Counted from the stretch's first letter, positions 11,331 to 23,689 are shown. The stretch is DNA of 64,000 nucleotides from Nyssa sinensis (GCA_008638375.1 VIRR01000480.1:458155-522154); one strand, 5' to 3'. Notes: generated by a model from the sequence alone, not told the origin. Program-made: numbers and translations.

Positions 11331-11810
11331 AACAACTCTTTATGGGTAACTCCTCTTTCTTCCAAGGTTGAAGGCCAAGGGAAGGTGGTATTGAAAATGA
11401 CATCGGGCAAGGAACTTACTCCCAATGATGTGCTACATGTGCTAGAGATTAGAAAGAATCTAGTGTCTGGATCATTGTTGAGTAAGAAGGGCTTCAAGTT
11501 GGTGTTTGTCTCAGACAAGTTCATCCTCACCAAAAATGGGATGTATGTAGGGAAGGGGTACATGAGCAATGGGCTCTTCAAAATGAATGTAATGACCATT
11601 GTACCTCCTACTAAAAATATTAATAATAAGAACACATCTTCTGCTTATATGCTTGAGTCTTCAAATGTGTGGCATAGTAGACTAGGACATGTTAATTATG
11701 ATACATTGCGTAGATCAATTAATATGGAATGTTTACCTAAATTTGAAATAGATCCAAATCATAAATGTGAGATTTGTGTGGAATCTAAACTTACAAGAAC
11801 TTCTTTTTAA
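11325..11810 (+). pseudogene. Copia H GAG-pre-integrase
   Basis: The frame contains VLHVLEIRKNLVSGSLLSKKG and WHSRLGHVNYDTLRRSI, then CEICVESKLTRTSF. The His and Cys residues are those of the zinc-binding HHCC region preceding copia integrase. It ends at a TAA (11808) that splits it from the integrase core, which continues directly in the same order. Confidence 0.8.
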
Positions 11811-12752
11811 TCAATTGAAAGAAGTAGTGAACCTCTAGAATTAATACATTTAGATATTTGTGATCTAAAATTTATTCAAACTAGAGGTGGTAAGAAATAT
11901 TTTCTTACATTTATTGATGATTGCACAAGATACTGTTATGTTTACTTATTGAAAATTAAAGATGAGGGATTGGAAATGTTTATTCATTTCAAAAATGAGG
12001 TTGAGAATCAACTTGATAAGAAGATCAAGATATTGAAAAGTGATAGAGGTGGAGAATATGAAGCACCTTTTAGTGAATTTTGTTCTCAACATGGTATTAT
12101 ATACCAAACAACTGCATCTAATTCACCTCAACAAAATGGGGTTGCTGAACATAAGAACAGAACTTTAAAAGAAATGATGAATGCATTACTATTAAGTTCT
12201 GGACTACCTCAGAATTTGTGAGGGGAAGCAATCCTTTTCGTAAATTATATTCTCAATTGAATACCTCAGAAGAAAACCAATAAATCCCCTTACAAGTTAT
12301 GGAAAGGTCGAAGACCTTCTTACAAATACTTAAAAGTGTGGGGGTGTTTGGCTAAAGTGGCGGTACCTATACCTAAAAAGGTTAAAATAGGACCAAAAAC
12401 AGTTGATTGTATTTTCATTGGGTATGCTCATAATAGTAGTGCTTATTGCTTTCTGATTCATAAATCAGAAATTCCCGATATGCATGTCAATACTATTATA
12501 GAGTCAAGGAATGCATCTTTCTTTGAAAATGTATTTCCTTACAAATCCACACAAGAGTCGAACTCAAGCAAAAGAACTCATGATGATGAACCTAGACACA
12601 GCAAAAGAGCAAGATCATCAAAATCTTTTGGTCCAAATTTTCTAACATATTTGTTAGAAGATGAGCCTCAAAGCTTTAAAGAAGCAATATCGAGCCCTGA
12701 AGCTCCATATTGGAAAGAGGCTATTAACGATGAAGTAGAATCCATTTTGTAA
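11811..12752 (+). pseudogene. Copia H integrase core and C-terminal region
   Basis: The core starts with the DICD stretch and FLTFIDDCTRYCYVY, continues with KSDRGGEY and NSPQQNGVAEHKNRTLKEMM; these hold the catalytic Asp, Asp and Glu of the DDE triad. A TGA at 12219 replaces a Trp in the expected W(G)EA pattern. The part from 12336 (VWGCLAKV) is the integrase C-terminal region, ending with the linker into reverse transcriptase (EDEPQSFKEAISSPEAPYW), where a TAA at 12750 follows. Confidence 0.8.
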
Positions 12753-13300
12753 AATCATACGTGGGAACTAGTGGATCTTCCACCAGGTTCAAAACCTCTT
12801 GGATCTATTGATAAATATAAGGCTAGACTGGTTATCAAAGGTTACAAACAAAAAGAAGGCTTAGACTATTTTGATACATATTCACCAGTTACGAGAATAT
12901 CATCCATTCGAATGTTAATAGTTATTGCAGCTATACACAATCTTGAGATACATCAAATGGATGTAAAGATAGCTTTCTTAAATGGTGATTTGGATGAAGA
13001 AATATACATGGAACAACCCAAAGGGTTTATTATTCCAGGTTAAGAAAAGAAAGTTTGTCGGCTTGTTAAATCACTTTATGGATTAAAGCAAGCACCAAAG
13101 CAGTGACATGAGAAATTTGATAGTGTAATGATGTCAAATGGGTTCAAAATCAACAAGTGTGACAAATGTATATTTGTCAAGAACACCGAACATGGGTTTG
13201 TCATTATTTGTCTCTATGTTGATGATATGCTCAGTATGGGTAGTAATAATGAAGTCATTAAAACTACCAAGAAAATGTTAAATAATAAGTTTGACATGAA
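12753..13300 (+). pseudogene. Copia H reverse transcriptase
   Basis: Recognisable blocks are YKARLVIKGYKQKEGLDYFD, TYSPVTRISSIRMLI, HQMDVKIAFLNGDLDEEIYM, SLYGLKQAP and the catalytic LYVDDML. Stops at 13041 (TAA) and 13104 (TGA where Trp is expected) break the frame. It would copy the RNA into DNA. Confidence 0.85.
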
Positions 13301-14120
13301 GGACGTAGGTGTCGCCGATGTAATACTTGGGATAAAAATCTCTAGAACATCGGATGGACTAATATTATCTCAATCGCATTGCATTGAGAAAATTCTCAAG
13401 AAATTTAAACAAGATGATAGCAGTCCAGCGAGAACACTTGTAGATGTAAATCTACATTTATCTAAGAATAATGGCAAGAGCATATCACAACTAGAATATG
13501 GACAAATAATTGGTAGCCTAATGTATGTCATGAATTGTACTCGTCCAGACATAACTTACGCTGTCAGCAAATTGAGTAGATACACAAGTAATCCAAGTCC
13601 GGACAATTGGAAGGCAATAGTTAGGGTTTTGAGGTATTTGAAATATACCCAAAACTATGGATTGCACTACTTAAAATATTTAGCAGTACTTGAAGGATTC
13701 TGTGACGCAAATTGGATATCCGACACCAAAGACTCGAAGTCCACAAGTGGCTATCTGTTTACACTTGGTGGTGGAGCGGTGTCTTGGAAATCTTCTAAGC
13801 AAACGTGCATTGCCAGATTCACGATGGAATCTGAGTTTATTGCACTTGATAAAGCTGGTGAAGAAGCTGAGTGGCTTCGTCACTTCCTAGAAGATATTCC
13901 AATGTGGCCAAAACCTGTGCCCGCTATCTGTATTCATTGCAATAGTCAATCAGCAATTGGTAGGGCACAGAGTCATATGCATAACGGTAAGTCTCGACAT
14001 ATTCGTCGAAGACATAATATCGTAAAACAACTTCTCTCTAATGGTATTATGACCATTGAATACATAAGGTCAAAAGATAATATTGCAGATCTGTTAACTA
14101 AAGGTTTGACCAGAGAGTAA
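13128..14120 (+). pseudogene. Copia H RT C-terminus and RNase H
   Basis: A 330-residue open frame carries the RT YVDD box near its start, the connection region ([39 protein letters not shown]) and copia RNase [63 protein letters not shown] and [11 protein letters not shown]. It is the best preserved part of the element but lacks its own start upstream of the broken RT. Confidence 0.85.
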
Positions 14121-14742
14121 GTAAGTAAATCATCGAGGGGAACGGGTTTAAAGCCTATACACTAAAGAATCGCCATAATGGCAACCCAACCTAGCTGACT
14201 AGAGATCCCAAGATCTAGGTTCAAAGGGACAACCGAATTGTGTGTGACTCATTGAGATCACTATGGAGATCAAACTCCCACTCATTCCTATGATTAGAAT
14301 AGTGATGTCTGCAGCGTTGCACAGGGTAAGCTAAGCTTTTAATGATTCTTATAACTTGTTAAAGACAAGTGGGGTATAGAAAAATACTCTTCATAAGAAG
14401 TCACCTATGTGAGTGTGAACTGGGTCGGTTCTATGAGAATGATAAAGGCTAAATTCTGTAGGAGCACTCATGAAACCAGGAATTGTTCAGGGCCAAAATG
14501 AACACAATCGTGAGAACCAACTGTGTCAGGAAAGATTCTGTGTGAATGTTGTTGTCTTGGTTTACATAAACGATTGAACAGTTCAAGATATCATGTTCAC
14601 TGATCAATCAGTAACCCCGATAGCATTTCACAAGGGAAGGTTCAAGGCCACAAGCTACCTTCTTCTATACAAGAAGTTTCCAAATGAACTCTCTCTTAGT
14701 GTCTGCATGTCATTTGCATTACTTTCAGTCAATTTCATTCAT

Positions 14743-14751
14743 GTGGGGGAT
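14743..14751 (+). promoter_or_regulatory. Copia H polypurine tract
   Basis: GTGGGGGAT sits directly before the 3' LTR start TGTTGG, the usual place where plus-strand DNA synthesis is primed. Confidence 0.7.
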
Positions 14752-15126
14752 TGTTGGAAAAAATGGATTTTGAGCATTTAAATTAGCCATCTTTGAGCTA
14801 AAATTAAAGTGGGTCCCATAAATTAATTTTGGTGGGTCCATATGAGAATGTGTTCTCCTCCATGAAGAGATGAAGATTATATATTGAGTTGCCTAAAACC
14901 ATTAAGGAGTGAATGAGAAATTGCCTCCAAACATCACCATTTGAAAATGGTAACAAAAGCTTTAAGCTTGAGAAAAAACTTGTGTCCTATCTGCAAGTTC
15001 TTCTTCTGCAACAGGTTCTGCTTTTAATTACGTTTATTTTTGTTCTATTGGTTTATATTGAGTTTTAGTTTCTATTCTTCAATTTAAATTCTGTTCTGAC
15101 AGTAATACTGATATATATTACTAACA
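14752..15126 (+). repeat. Copia H 3' LTR
   Basis: It is 375 bp, beginning TGTTGGAAAA and ending TTACTAACA. Its last 136 bp match the 5' copy. A TATATAT-type stretch near 14878 could be its own TATA box. Confidence 0.75.
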
Positions 15127-15343
15127 ACATTATCATCAGTACTCATGTCTCCATCCGTTATCTATAACATTATCTATAAAAATTAAATATAATTCTAGAC
15201 AAAAAAAAAAGACTTTTAGACAAACTTTTTGTCGTTTAACCAATAATTCAGTAATTTATCATTAGTAATCATGTCTCCATCCATCGCCTTTCTTGACCCA
15301 TAGAATAGGTGATGTGTTTTCCATTCATTGGGTACTGTAAATT
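15127..15343. other. Short flank with a direct repeat
   Basis: CATGTCTCCATCC with its upstream TTATCAT(C/T)AGTA occurs at about 15129-15156 and 15257-15283. No gene is visible. Confidence 0.6.
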
Positions 15344-18300
15344 TGTCACGACCCGAGACCCACCCTATGCGGATCTCGTGTCGTGTACCCGATCCGACGC
15401 TGCTTGTCGAACCAAGGGTCTCAACTTGTCACATAATCAGTGCTACTAACATGCAACAATTTAAAATGCGGAAATAAATAATTAAAAGCTGCATGTGATA
15501 CATATAATGTTTACAAAAATGCGGAATACAAAATTACTTAATACAACTGTTCATCCCCAAGACGTGGATAACATGGGAGAGTTATAAGACTGTCTGTACT
15601 ATGTATTACACTGCAACTTCAAAAATATATGTCCACCTCCTAGTTGTCAGACTCTACGGTCTGTTCTCGAGATTTGTGCCTGCAAAATGTTGTGTAGTAT
15701 CTGATGAGCTATGAAAACTCAGTAAGTAGTCCTTTACTCTGCCATGTGTACAAGGGTATAAGGAACGCTAGCCAGTCAATAAATATATAACTCAATATCA
15801 GATGATGGAAGTCAAGTGATAAGAAAATGAAACTGCTATGCCAACAATGTCATACTGCTACAATCATGAGCTATATCAAGTATGAAATGTAAGCACTGTA
15901 CTGAAAGCTGTAAAATCTCATGATCATTTAATAACAATATAACATGATCAAGCTATGAATATCAACAACAAAGGATAGTGATATCAACTAAAACTGAGAT
16001 GCTCTCGTGGGGCCCGGAAATCCCCCTAAGCTCGTATTCAGTTCCACTCGGGCTCTCTGAATAATACTGCTCTGTGCACAATGTAACTCCACGTCCCATG
16101 CCTCGCATAGCGACGGGTAAATGTTCCACTTGGAACCTAGACCCGAAGGTCATAAATAGCATCAGAATGGAGATGTGACTGAGCACAAATCCCGCACTAA
16201 TAATACATCAAGATCATGCTATCTTCCACGAAGAGTATAGTGGAATCATAACTGGTTCTAGGCAATCTGTCGTAACAGTAGTTTTCGAGGCTACGGTTAC
16301 TAGACTGCTTTGAATAAAACTGTCTGGCCCTCACGGCCCTAGGTACAAGTGTACATAAGAGAATCTGTGCACAAGTATACAATCATGATCGAGATATATA
16401 AAAGTCAATAACTGTCTACCACACGATAGGGCAATATCAATGTGGCTAAATAATACTGGTGTGGATGTATAGAGTACAATAGGAAATATATATACAAGAA
16501 CTATGACATGGCTGTGAATTGTAACACATGCAGAGATCAGATTTTACTTACTTCTTACTGTCTATGAACTAGCAGGATTTAGACTGCTTTCTCTTTGCCT
16601 TCTCGTGTTCCTAAAATTCATGAAACACGTTTCAGTCTATCGCTACTTGAATTATGCTATTCAACAAATTTTATGCCTTTATATCTTAAATTCTTCTTTT
16701 ATGAAAATAAACCCTACCCTTGAATCCGGAACGTCGAATAAAGTCAATTTAGGCTTTCGCGGAATTCAATTCGGACTTTTGTACTAAAAAGGGCAAAATG
16801 GTCATTTTATACTTTTACGGGTCTTTTGAGACCTCGTCTTGCTGAACGAACCTCACCATTGGTTTTAGAATGTCCGAGATAGTTAAAATACACTATATGT
16901 ATGTTTAATTTGGGCATCGTTACTATAAAAAGGTAAAATGGTCATTTACTACGTGTATTTTACTTTTCGGGGTTCCGTCTCTTGAAACGGACCTTACCAT
17001 TGGACTCAGAATATCCAAGATAATAAATTTTGACTATTCATTTGCCTCGTTTGGACTTCGTTTGACTTGTATTTGAATTAGGGGTATTATTGTAAAAATT
17101 TATATTTTATAAATTTTTCTGTTTAGGCTTTAGTGAAATTTCCTAAACTTTTTGGGGCCAAAACAGAATTTCCCTAAGTCTCGATCTGAACCAGTGGGTT
17201 CAGGGTCAGGAACCCTAAACCGGTCTGGTTCTCCACTGAACCAAACGGTTCAGTTAAATTCAAAAATCGGAATTCAATAGCCACCCTCCTATCCTGTCCC
17301 TGGTCTGGATAACCCAAAACCCCATTTCCAATTTCTTATCCCTACAACCAAACAACCAACTCTATTTAAATTCAAATCTAAACGACGCAGTATTACTGCC
17401 CGTTTTATATCCGGTCGGGTCCTGACCCGGATCCAACCCGAGACCCGAAACCCGAACTCGAACCCGAACCCGAACCAACAGTATCATCTTCCTCGTTTTT
17501 CCGGTGTAGCTCCGGTAGGTTTCCGTCGCCATCTCCGGCGACGGCGACCGGATTCCGATCATTTTTGAGGGTTTTTTAAATGCTATCCTCTACAGTTTTT
17601 CATGGGGATTCCGTATCTAGGATTAGTTTTCAATTTGAATCCCTAATTCCTCACGAAATAGAGAAAACCAGTGGCTCCGGCCAACTGTTCTTTCTCAATT
17701 TCGTGCTTGTTCTTCGACTGTTTTCCACTCTTTCCTTTTCTAATTATCTTCTGCACTATATAGGACTATTTATAGATGGTTTAGGGTAGGTTTTATGCAT
17801 AAAATATTAAGGATAATCATGGCTACCCGAAACCTGCAACTACCATTTTCTCCATCAATTCTCAACCATTTTTGATGATTTTTCTTGCATTCGATTCCTT
17901 ATTTCATGCTTTATAAAACCCTAGGCTTTAAACTAAACGAATTATGCTATAAACTGAAAACAGAATAACTACTTTACCTTTTAAATTTTTGATTTTTGTG
18001 GTGCAGGTTCCTCCTCTTCCCTCTTAGTTCACTTCTGCTTCTTCCCCAGTCTTCACAGCCCCCTTCTTGGTCTTTCTTTCTATCTCTCATCTCACATGCT
18101 ACACATATATTATATAGAACCTAACCCACCCACTTCTCTCTCTACTTTCTCACTTTCTTTCTCTCTCTCTCTCTCTTCCTCAGTTTTTCCTCACCGACAC
18201 ACACACACTGCCCCATCGACACACTCAGTGATAACCTAGCTGTTTCTCTCTTTTTCTTTCCTTTATTTCTTTTCTTTTCTTTTAATACTCATATATACTT

Positions 18301-18814
18301 TATATATATATATATATAACACACACACACACACTGCCCTACCGACACACTCATTGACACATACACACACACTGCCCTACCAACAACTTCTTTCCTTTAT
18401 TTCTTTTCTTTTCTTTTAAATATTCATATATACTTCATACTATGTTATATGTATACATGTATAAATACATGTCTTATACTTGTGTATATATATATATATA
18501 TATACATTTATATATATATATATATATATTAATTTACGGGCACATATACATACACTAATATCTTATAAGCTATGCATGTGTATGTACGTGTGCATGCATG
18601 GAAATACGTGCATGCACGTATTTCGAGGCACAGTTCTGGGTTGCTCAATTATTGTCCAGCACTGGCTACTTACCTGACATTATTTTCATTCTAAAATCAT
18701 GTAGTGCATTTGATGATATGACATAGGGCTTAAACAGTTCGGTTCGTAATTTATAGCATACTGCCCGACCCGGTCTACCTCGGTATACTTGTTGACCCGG
18801 GTCAGGGTATTACA
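15344..18814 (-). mobile_element. Solo LTR I, diverged gypsy subfamily
   Basis: It starts TGTCACGACCCGAGACCC, ends GGTCAGGGTATTACA, and is flanked by AAATT at 15339-15343 and 18815-18819. At 3,471 bp with no internal region it is a solo LTR. It shares family layout with the others (CATTGG plus TCCGAGATA-type modules at about 16720-17040, GC-rich block near 17400-17540, CT-rich tract near 18140-18180, TA and CA microsatellites), but its termini mark a separate subfamily. Open frames inside are short and unconvincing. Confidence 0.88.
18601..18624. other. 24-bp perfect palindrome in LTR I
   Basis: GAAATACGTGCA followed by its exact reverse complement, without a spacer. It lies 190 bp from the LTR's right end, in the zone where the other LTRs carry different hairpins. 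Confidence 0.9.
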
Positions 18815-19209
18815 AAATTCATATTTTTAAATAAATAAATCATAGGCAAAGTCATGGTGACGCGGTACTATCACATAAGCAACCACGTCAGCCCAGACAT
18901 GATTCACGTTGGGCCAATTTAGATCTTTGTTGGATTATTTAAATGGTTTTATTTACAATTTGAACGATATTATAGTAACATTTTATAAATTTGTCATCTT
19001 AGAAAAATCTCGTCTAAATAATGTACTTAGTGATATTTTTAAACGCGATTAATAGTAGTTTCACAATTATTATTAGTGATGTTCAGACCAAAAACGCTGC
19101 TTTTAATATCATTTTGTTGATTTTGGAATGTAATTTTGATATTTTATTATTTTGGAGAATGTAAAAAGTGCTTATGGTCTTTATATGTTAATGCGAAGGC
19201 TCGAAAGCT
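18815..19209. other. Unassigned flank
   Basis: AT-rich sequence with no convincing frame; from about 19125 it becomes the dispersed repeat shared with 7841-7960. Confidence 0.5.
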
Positions 19210-19217
19210 TCAACAAG

Positions 19218-19764
19218 TAGGGGTGTCAATTTTTAACACGGCACAACGACACGACTCAAACACGATACGAAGTTAACGGGTTTGGATTTAGCATAAATGG
19301 GTTTGGGTCATAAACAGGTTGACACGTATAACATGATTAATAAATCGGTCGTGTTTGGGTTTTACTAGTGTCGACCCGTTTAACACGACTTAACATGTTT
19401 AATTATAAAATATATTATGAGTTAAGATAATTTGTCTCACACCAAATATTTATTAAGATTTTGAGATTTTTTATTTATAAAAGAGGTTTCTACTTTGATT
19501 TGGCCTATATCCAAAGTTACTAAACTTGAAAATTATTTATACATATTAAAAAATAGGTAAATTTTTTATTTAAAAATAAAAAAATTAAAATAAACGGGTT
19601 AAGTGTGTCGACATGTGTAACCTGTTTAATAAATAAGTTGAGTTTGTGTTTTAAAACTTGACACGATTAGTTAATAGTGTCGGGTTAGGGTTGACACATA
19701 TTTTCGAATATGTATGCCTTGACACGACCCGAACAAGACACGATAACACGAATTGACACCCCTA
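19218..19764. mobile_element. hAT-type MITE
   Basis: A 547-bp element with terminal inverted repeats TAGGGGTGTCAATT and AATTGACACCCCTA, flanked by the 8-bp duplication TCAACAAG at 19210-19217 and 19765-19772. The TIR sequence, 8-bp duplication and internal CGACCCGTTTAACACG-like repeats fit non-autonomous plant hAT elements. It contains no transposase. It sits inside a dispersed repeat whose uninterrupted version is near 7936. Confidence 0.92.
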
Positions 19765-19797
19765 TCAACAAGACTAGTATTCTTTTGACTTACAATT

Positions 19798-19990
19798 GAC
19801 TTAAGGACATTTTGGTCATTTGACATTTCTACAGGTCTTATATTTTTCAGGACCCCGTCTCGTATAACGAACTTTACCATTGGATCTAAAAGGTCCAAAA
19901 TAGTAAATTTATACTATTCACTTGATTAATTTGAAATATGTGAAAATTAATTTAATTAATTAAGTGTAATAATAATATATACTATTTAAA
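19798..19990 (-). repeat. Relic of a gypsy LTR
   Basis: GGACCCCGTCTCGTATAACG, then TTTACCATTGG and GGTCCAAAATAG, match the internal module of the family LTRs (compare 23355-23430). Neither LTR end is visible, so this is an eroded fragment. Confidence 0.65.
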
Positions 19991-21978
19991 TAAATTATAC
20001 TAAGTAAACTATCGAAACGTGTATCTACTAAGTTAACTCCAGGAGATATAACTTGGTGATTTTAATAATATTGTGATAATGACTAAGTTATTATATATGA
20101 AGTCCTGAAACACTGATATTGTGATATTATGGTTAACTTAGTCAATATTATTAATTAAAACTTATAATATTGTGTACCAATTTGTGATTTACTATTGCAT
20201 TTGTAATCATATTGATATTAAGAAAAAATATTATTAGATCAAACATGCTTATTCCTTGTTTGGTAAAAGAAATATATTATTAGATCAAAACATATTTAAC
20301 TTGGTCAGAGTCATTTACTAAGATTATTACCAAAATTACTTTACAAGTCAAGGAGTTTTTTAATCTGAACCGTACAAAATTTAATAACCCAATAGATTAT
20401 AATAAATATAAAGATAAAACCGAGTTTAAAATTGAAAAGAAGAACATAACACCTAGTTCAATACATTGGCTATTAATATTAGGTTATACAATTGATTTTA
20501 ACATGATGCAGTATCACTTTTTAACATAATGGAGTATTACTTTTTAATGACAAAATTTTATGGTAATCACCATTGGCTATTAATAATTTTAAGGAGTAAT
20601 TTTAATATATTACCTATTATATATATTATGATACGGAAAGATGTAAAATTTTGTTCCTTTTCAATTTGTTGCTATTTCTTTACTATATGAACAGCTTAAG
20701 CCCTAAAGAAGAAAGAAGTATGGAGATAGATAAGCTTTGATTAAGACATACCTACCTTTTCCGTAGAGCTAGCCCAAGAAAAAGGATGTCAAACCGTTGT
20801 CTTCTTCTCTAGGTTTTAATTATGAAACAGTCACTTTTTTAATCTCTTTCATGGGTCCCCTTATCTCTTGTCTCTGTCTCTGGTCCACCTTTTGGACGTA
20901 TGAACTACCACCACAAGCCCTTTCATGCATGCTTTTTTGGAATGACAATGGAGTCGGTTTGGGATAGAAAGTCCTTCCTCAATCCCAATACCGCTAAAGA
21001 AATCTCTTATGGAATGGAATGGGTCCTCTCGAAGTACTCATTTATTTATATATTTTATTAGATTAATTATAATTAACACGTTCAAAGAAGAAATTATTTT
21101 AAAAGCAGATATATGAATGTTGTTAGAGAATTAAAATGATATTATATCCTTTTATAGATGTATAACCCTATCAAATTTGTGTATACTTTCAATATGGAAT
21201 GTATTATATCCTTTTATAAATATTGGCTACGTTAAACAAAAACTCATTTATTATTTTCTTTAATGTAATTGGGACGGGTAAAGGTATGTTGATATTTTCA
21301 TCCTAAATCTACAGGAGTTTACATAACTTTTTCAAACTCGTCTCATTAGATATGGAGCACATCGAGTTTTAACTAATCAGGTTCAATTACCATTCTTTTC
21401 CTTTCTTCATTCTAACGCGGTACAAAAACGTGAAATGGTATTGAACATGTCAAATTTCTTAAATTTTAGTAATATAGGGATTACTCGCCCAATAACAAAA
21501 GAAATCTATAAATTCAAAATTTAATATATAATTGATAAAATTGAAAAATAAAAATCAGTTTACATAATATTTAAAAAGTTAAAAGACTACAAATATGAAT
21601 AAGAAATTACTAAATGCTATATTAGTACTAATCCGAATAAAAAACAAAAAAATAAATAAATGATATTTTTTTCTTCAATCATTTCAAATCAACAAAAATT
21701 TGAAAAGTGAAAAATCACTTGCTCTACATCACCTTCAAATGGGCGTGGTTTGACTTTTGCTGGAGAAGATGATATAATTGTATGATCATTATGTGTATGC
21801 CATATATTCACTAATCTTTTTCTTATCTCCAGTCTGCGTATATGGGGGATTTATATTGATAAAATTGCATGTAATTATTCAATTAGGTGGAGGATGGTGT
21901 GTCCAATCAAAGATATATGGGATTTCTAATGTATCTGATTGATGTTAACTCTGTAATTAGTACTTTGTCATGGGCATA
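19991..21978. other. AT-rich flank of element A
   Basis: No gene was found. It is AT-rich throughout, with a somewhat less AT-rich stretch around 20640-21030 lacking any long frame. It contains one copy of a 71-bp duplicated segment (20335-20405). Confidence 0.5.
20335..20405. repeat. 71-bp exact repeat, copy 1
   Basis: It is identical to 41811-41881, in the same orientation. The flanks on both sides differ. Confidence 0.85.
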
Positions 21979-23679
21979 TTGATTGTCACGCCCCGAATTT
22001 CCGACCGAACCCGGGGCGCGAGTAACGAGACAGAAAATAAAATAAATAAAAGGACAAAAGTAATTAAATTCACTAAGCATGCATCCATCATCATCCATAC
22101 ATAAAATAACATCGAATACATTGTTCATCAGTCATTCGGGCTTAAGCCCTTACATAACAAAATACGAGTCTCATGGATCACAAATACATCACGTGCTTCG
22201 CCCTCTCAGGGCATCACTAAGTCTCATGTGGCTGGAGGATCCTCATCTGAAAATGTTGCCCACGAATGGGTCAGCACAACTGCTGGTATGATGAAACGCT
22301 AATGCCAGAAATAAAGCTAAGACGTGGCATGTGCAAAGTGTACATTTATTTCTAAATGACATTCAAGCATCGCAGTATATATATGAATGGTATGCGTGAC
22401 ACACCCATGCACAACTCTATGCCGCACCCACGCACCCATGTCTCATTTACGGGTACTCCCCGATGGCATGAAGTACCAATGCAATGGCCGATTTTGGGTT
22501 TTTCACCACAGGATCTACACCCTCATAATGCAAAGCACCATGTGCTTACCCACACTATGTTCTCAAGAAATTCGTCATATGCCAATATGCCAATGCAATC
22601 TCAATGAACATGAATCTCAATAAGATATAACATGCTCGGACAATAAGAAGTAAATCACTAATCGGTTCTGTATACATGCATATCTCATATGTTCGTACAT
22701 CATGATTCATGTTCTTCACTTTATTAATTTGCAAGTAACACATAACATGTGAGCAACCAATTCCAAATAAACAGGTAAACACATTACAGATAAACACATA
22801 CAGCATTCCAGTCATTCACAAATATTCCTAACTTAACTTCATTTCTAACACTAGCAAAACACCATACCTGATGGGTTGGTATCAACCCTAGAAGATCGTG
22901 AACTATATGTAACTGAACGGGTGGATGAAAATGTAGGAGATCAGATCGCCTCCTCCTGTCCTGTCAGCGTCCCTAAAAGTAGAAATTACAACTCAGTCCA
23001 TTGTTGTTTGAATTTATGCTATTCATCAAATTTTATGTCTTTAAATTCATAGGTTTCTATTCTACTAAATTAAACTCTACTATTGGTTTTAGAACGTTTA
23101 AGAAAGTAAGTCTAGGTTTTCGTAGAACTCAATTCGGACACCTGGGTTGAAAAGGGCAAAACAGTCATTTTGCACTTTACACGTGTCCTTACATTTCGTG
23201 ACCTCTTTTCACAAATCGGACTCCACGGTTGAGTCCGAAATGTTCGAGATAATAGAATTCTACTATTTGTTTATCTAATTCGGAGTTCGTTTGACTGTGT
23301 TTCAATCTAGGGGCATTTTAGTAATTTTAAGGGTTACTACGGGTCTTTTATTTTTCGGGACCCCGTCTCGTAAAACGGACCTCACCATTGGTCTCGGAAT
23401 AGTCGAGATAGTCAAAATACACTAATGACTTGTCTCATTTGGACTCCGGGATGTTTTTGAATATTTAATTAATTAAATTAATTTAATTAAATAATTAATT
23501 AATTAATTTAATTAATATTTTATTAATAATTTAATCAGGTGGGTCAAAGTGTAATTTCTAACAGTTGGGGGTCAATTCGTAATTTCTGAAAGTTCAGGTT
23601 AAGGTTCAAATTCAAAAGGTTCAAATTCAAAGGTTTAAATTCTAAAAGGTTCAAATTCAATTAATTTAAAACAGTGGCT

Positions 23680-23689
23680 GACACGTGGC
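23680..23689. promoter_or_regulatory. G-box in the A LTR
   Basis: GACACGTGGC contains CACGTG with the context of an abscisic-acid response element. The same ten bases recur in the right LTR of A (37875), in C (43757, 55035), E (61931) and, inverted, D (53019), always beside a GC-rich CCGACCCGG-type block. Element B's short LTR lacks it. Function is inferred only. Confidence 0.6.

Larger units (their letters stand above)
9521..15126 (+). mobile_element. Copia element H, decayed
   Basis: This is a plus-strand Ty1/copia element with gag, zinc knuckle, protease, integrase, reverse transcriptase and RNase H in the copia order. A 136-bp segment (CTGCAAGTTC ... TTACTAACA) is present at 9521-9656 and 14991-15126 with about six mismatches and marks the LTR 3' ends. 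The 3' LTR starts TGTTGGAAAA after a polypurine tract at 14752. The sequence before 9521 does not match the rest of the 3' LTR, so the left boundary is uncertain and could extend to about 8885 (TGTCCCACAT). No target duplication could be confirmed. Confidence 0.85.

Noticed and set aside
15962..16382. Short minus frames of 61-74 residues in LTR I
   Set aside because: Short, without motifs, and inside a solo LTR of a family that has no LTR-encoded proteins in the other members.
20640..21030. Possible host gene or microRNA precursor in a less AT-rich patch
   Set aside because: No frame of useful length, no clear foldback and no recognised microRNA.
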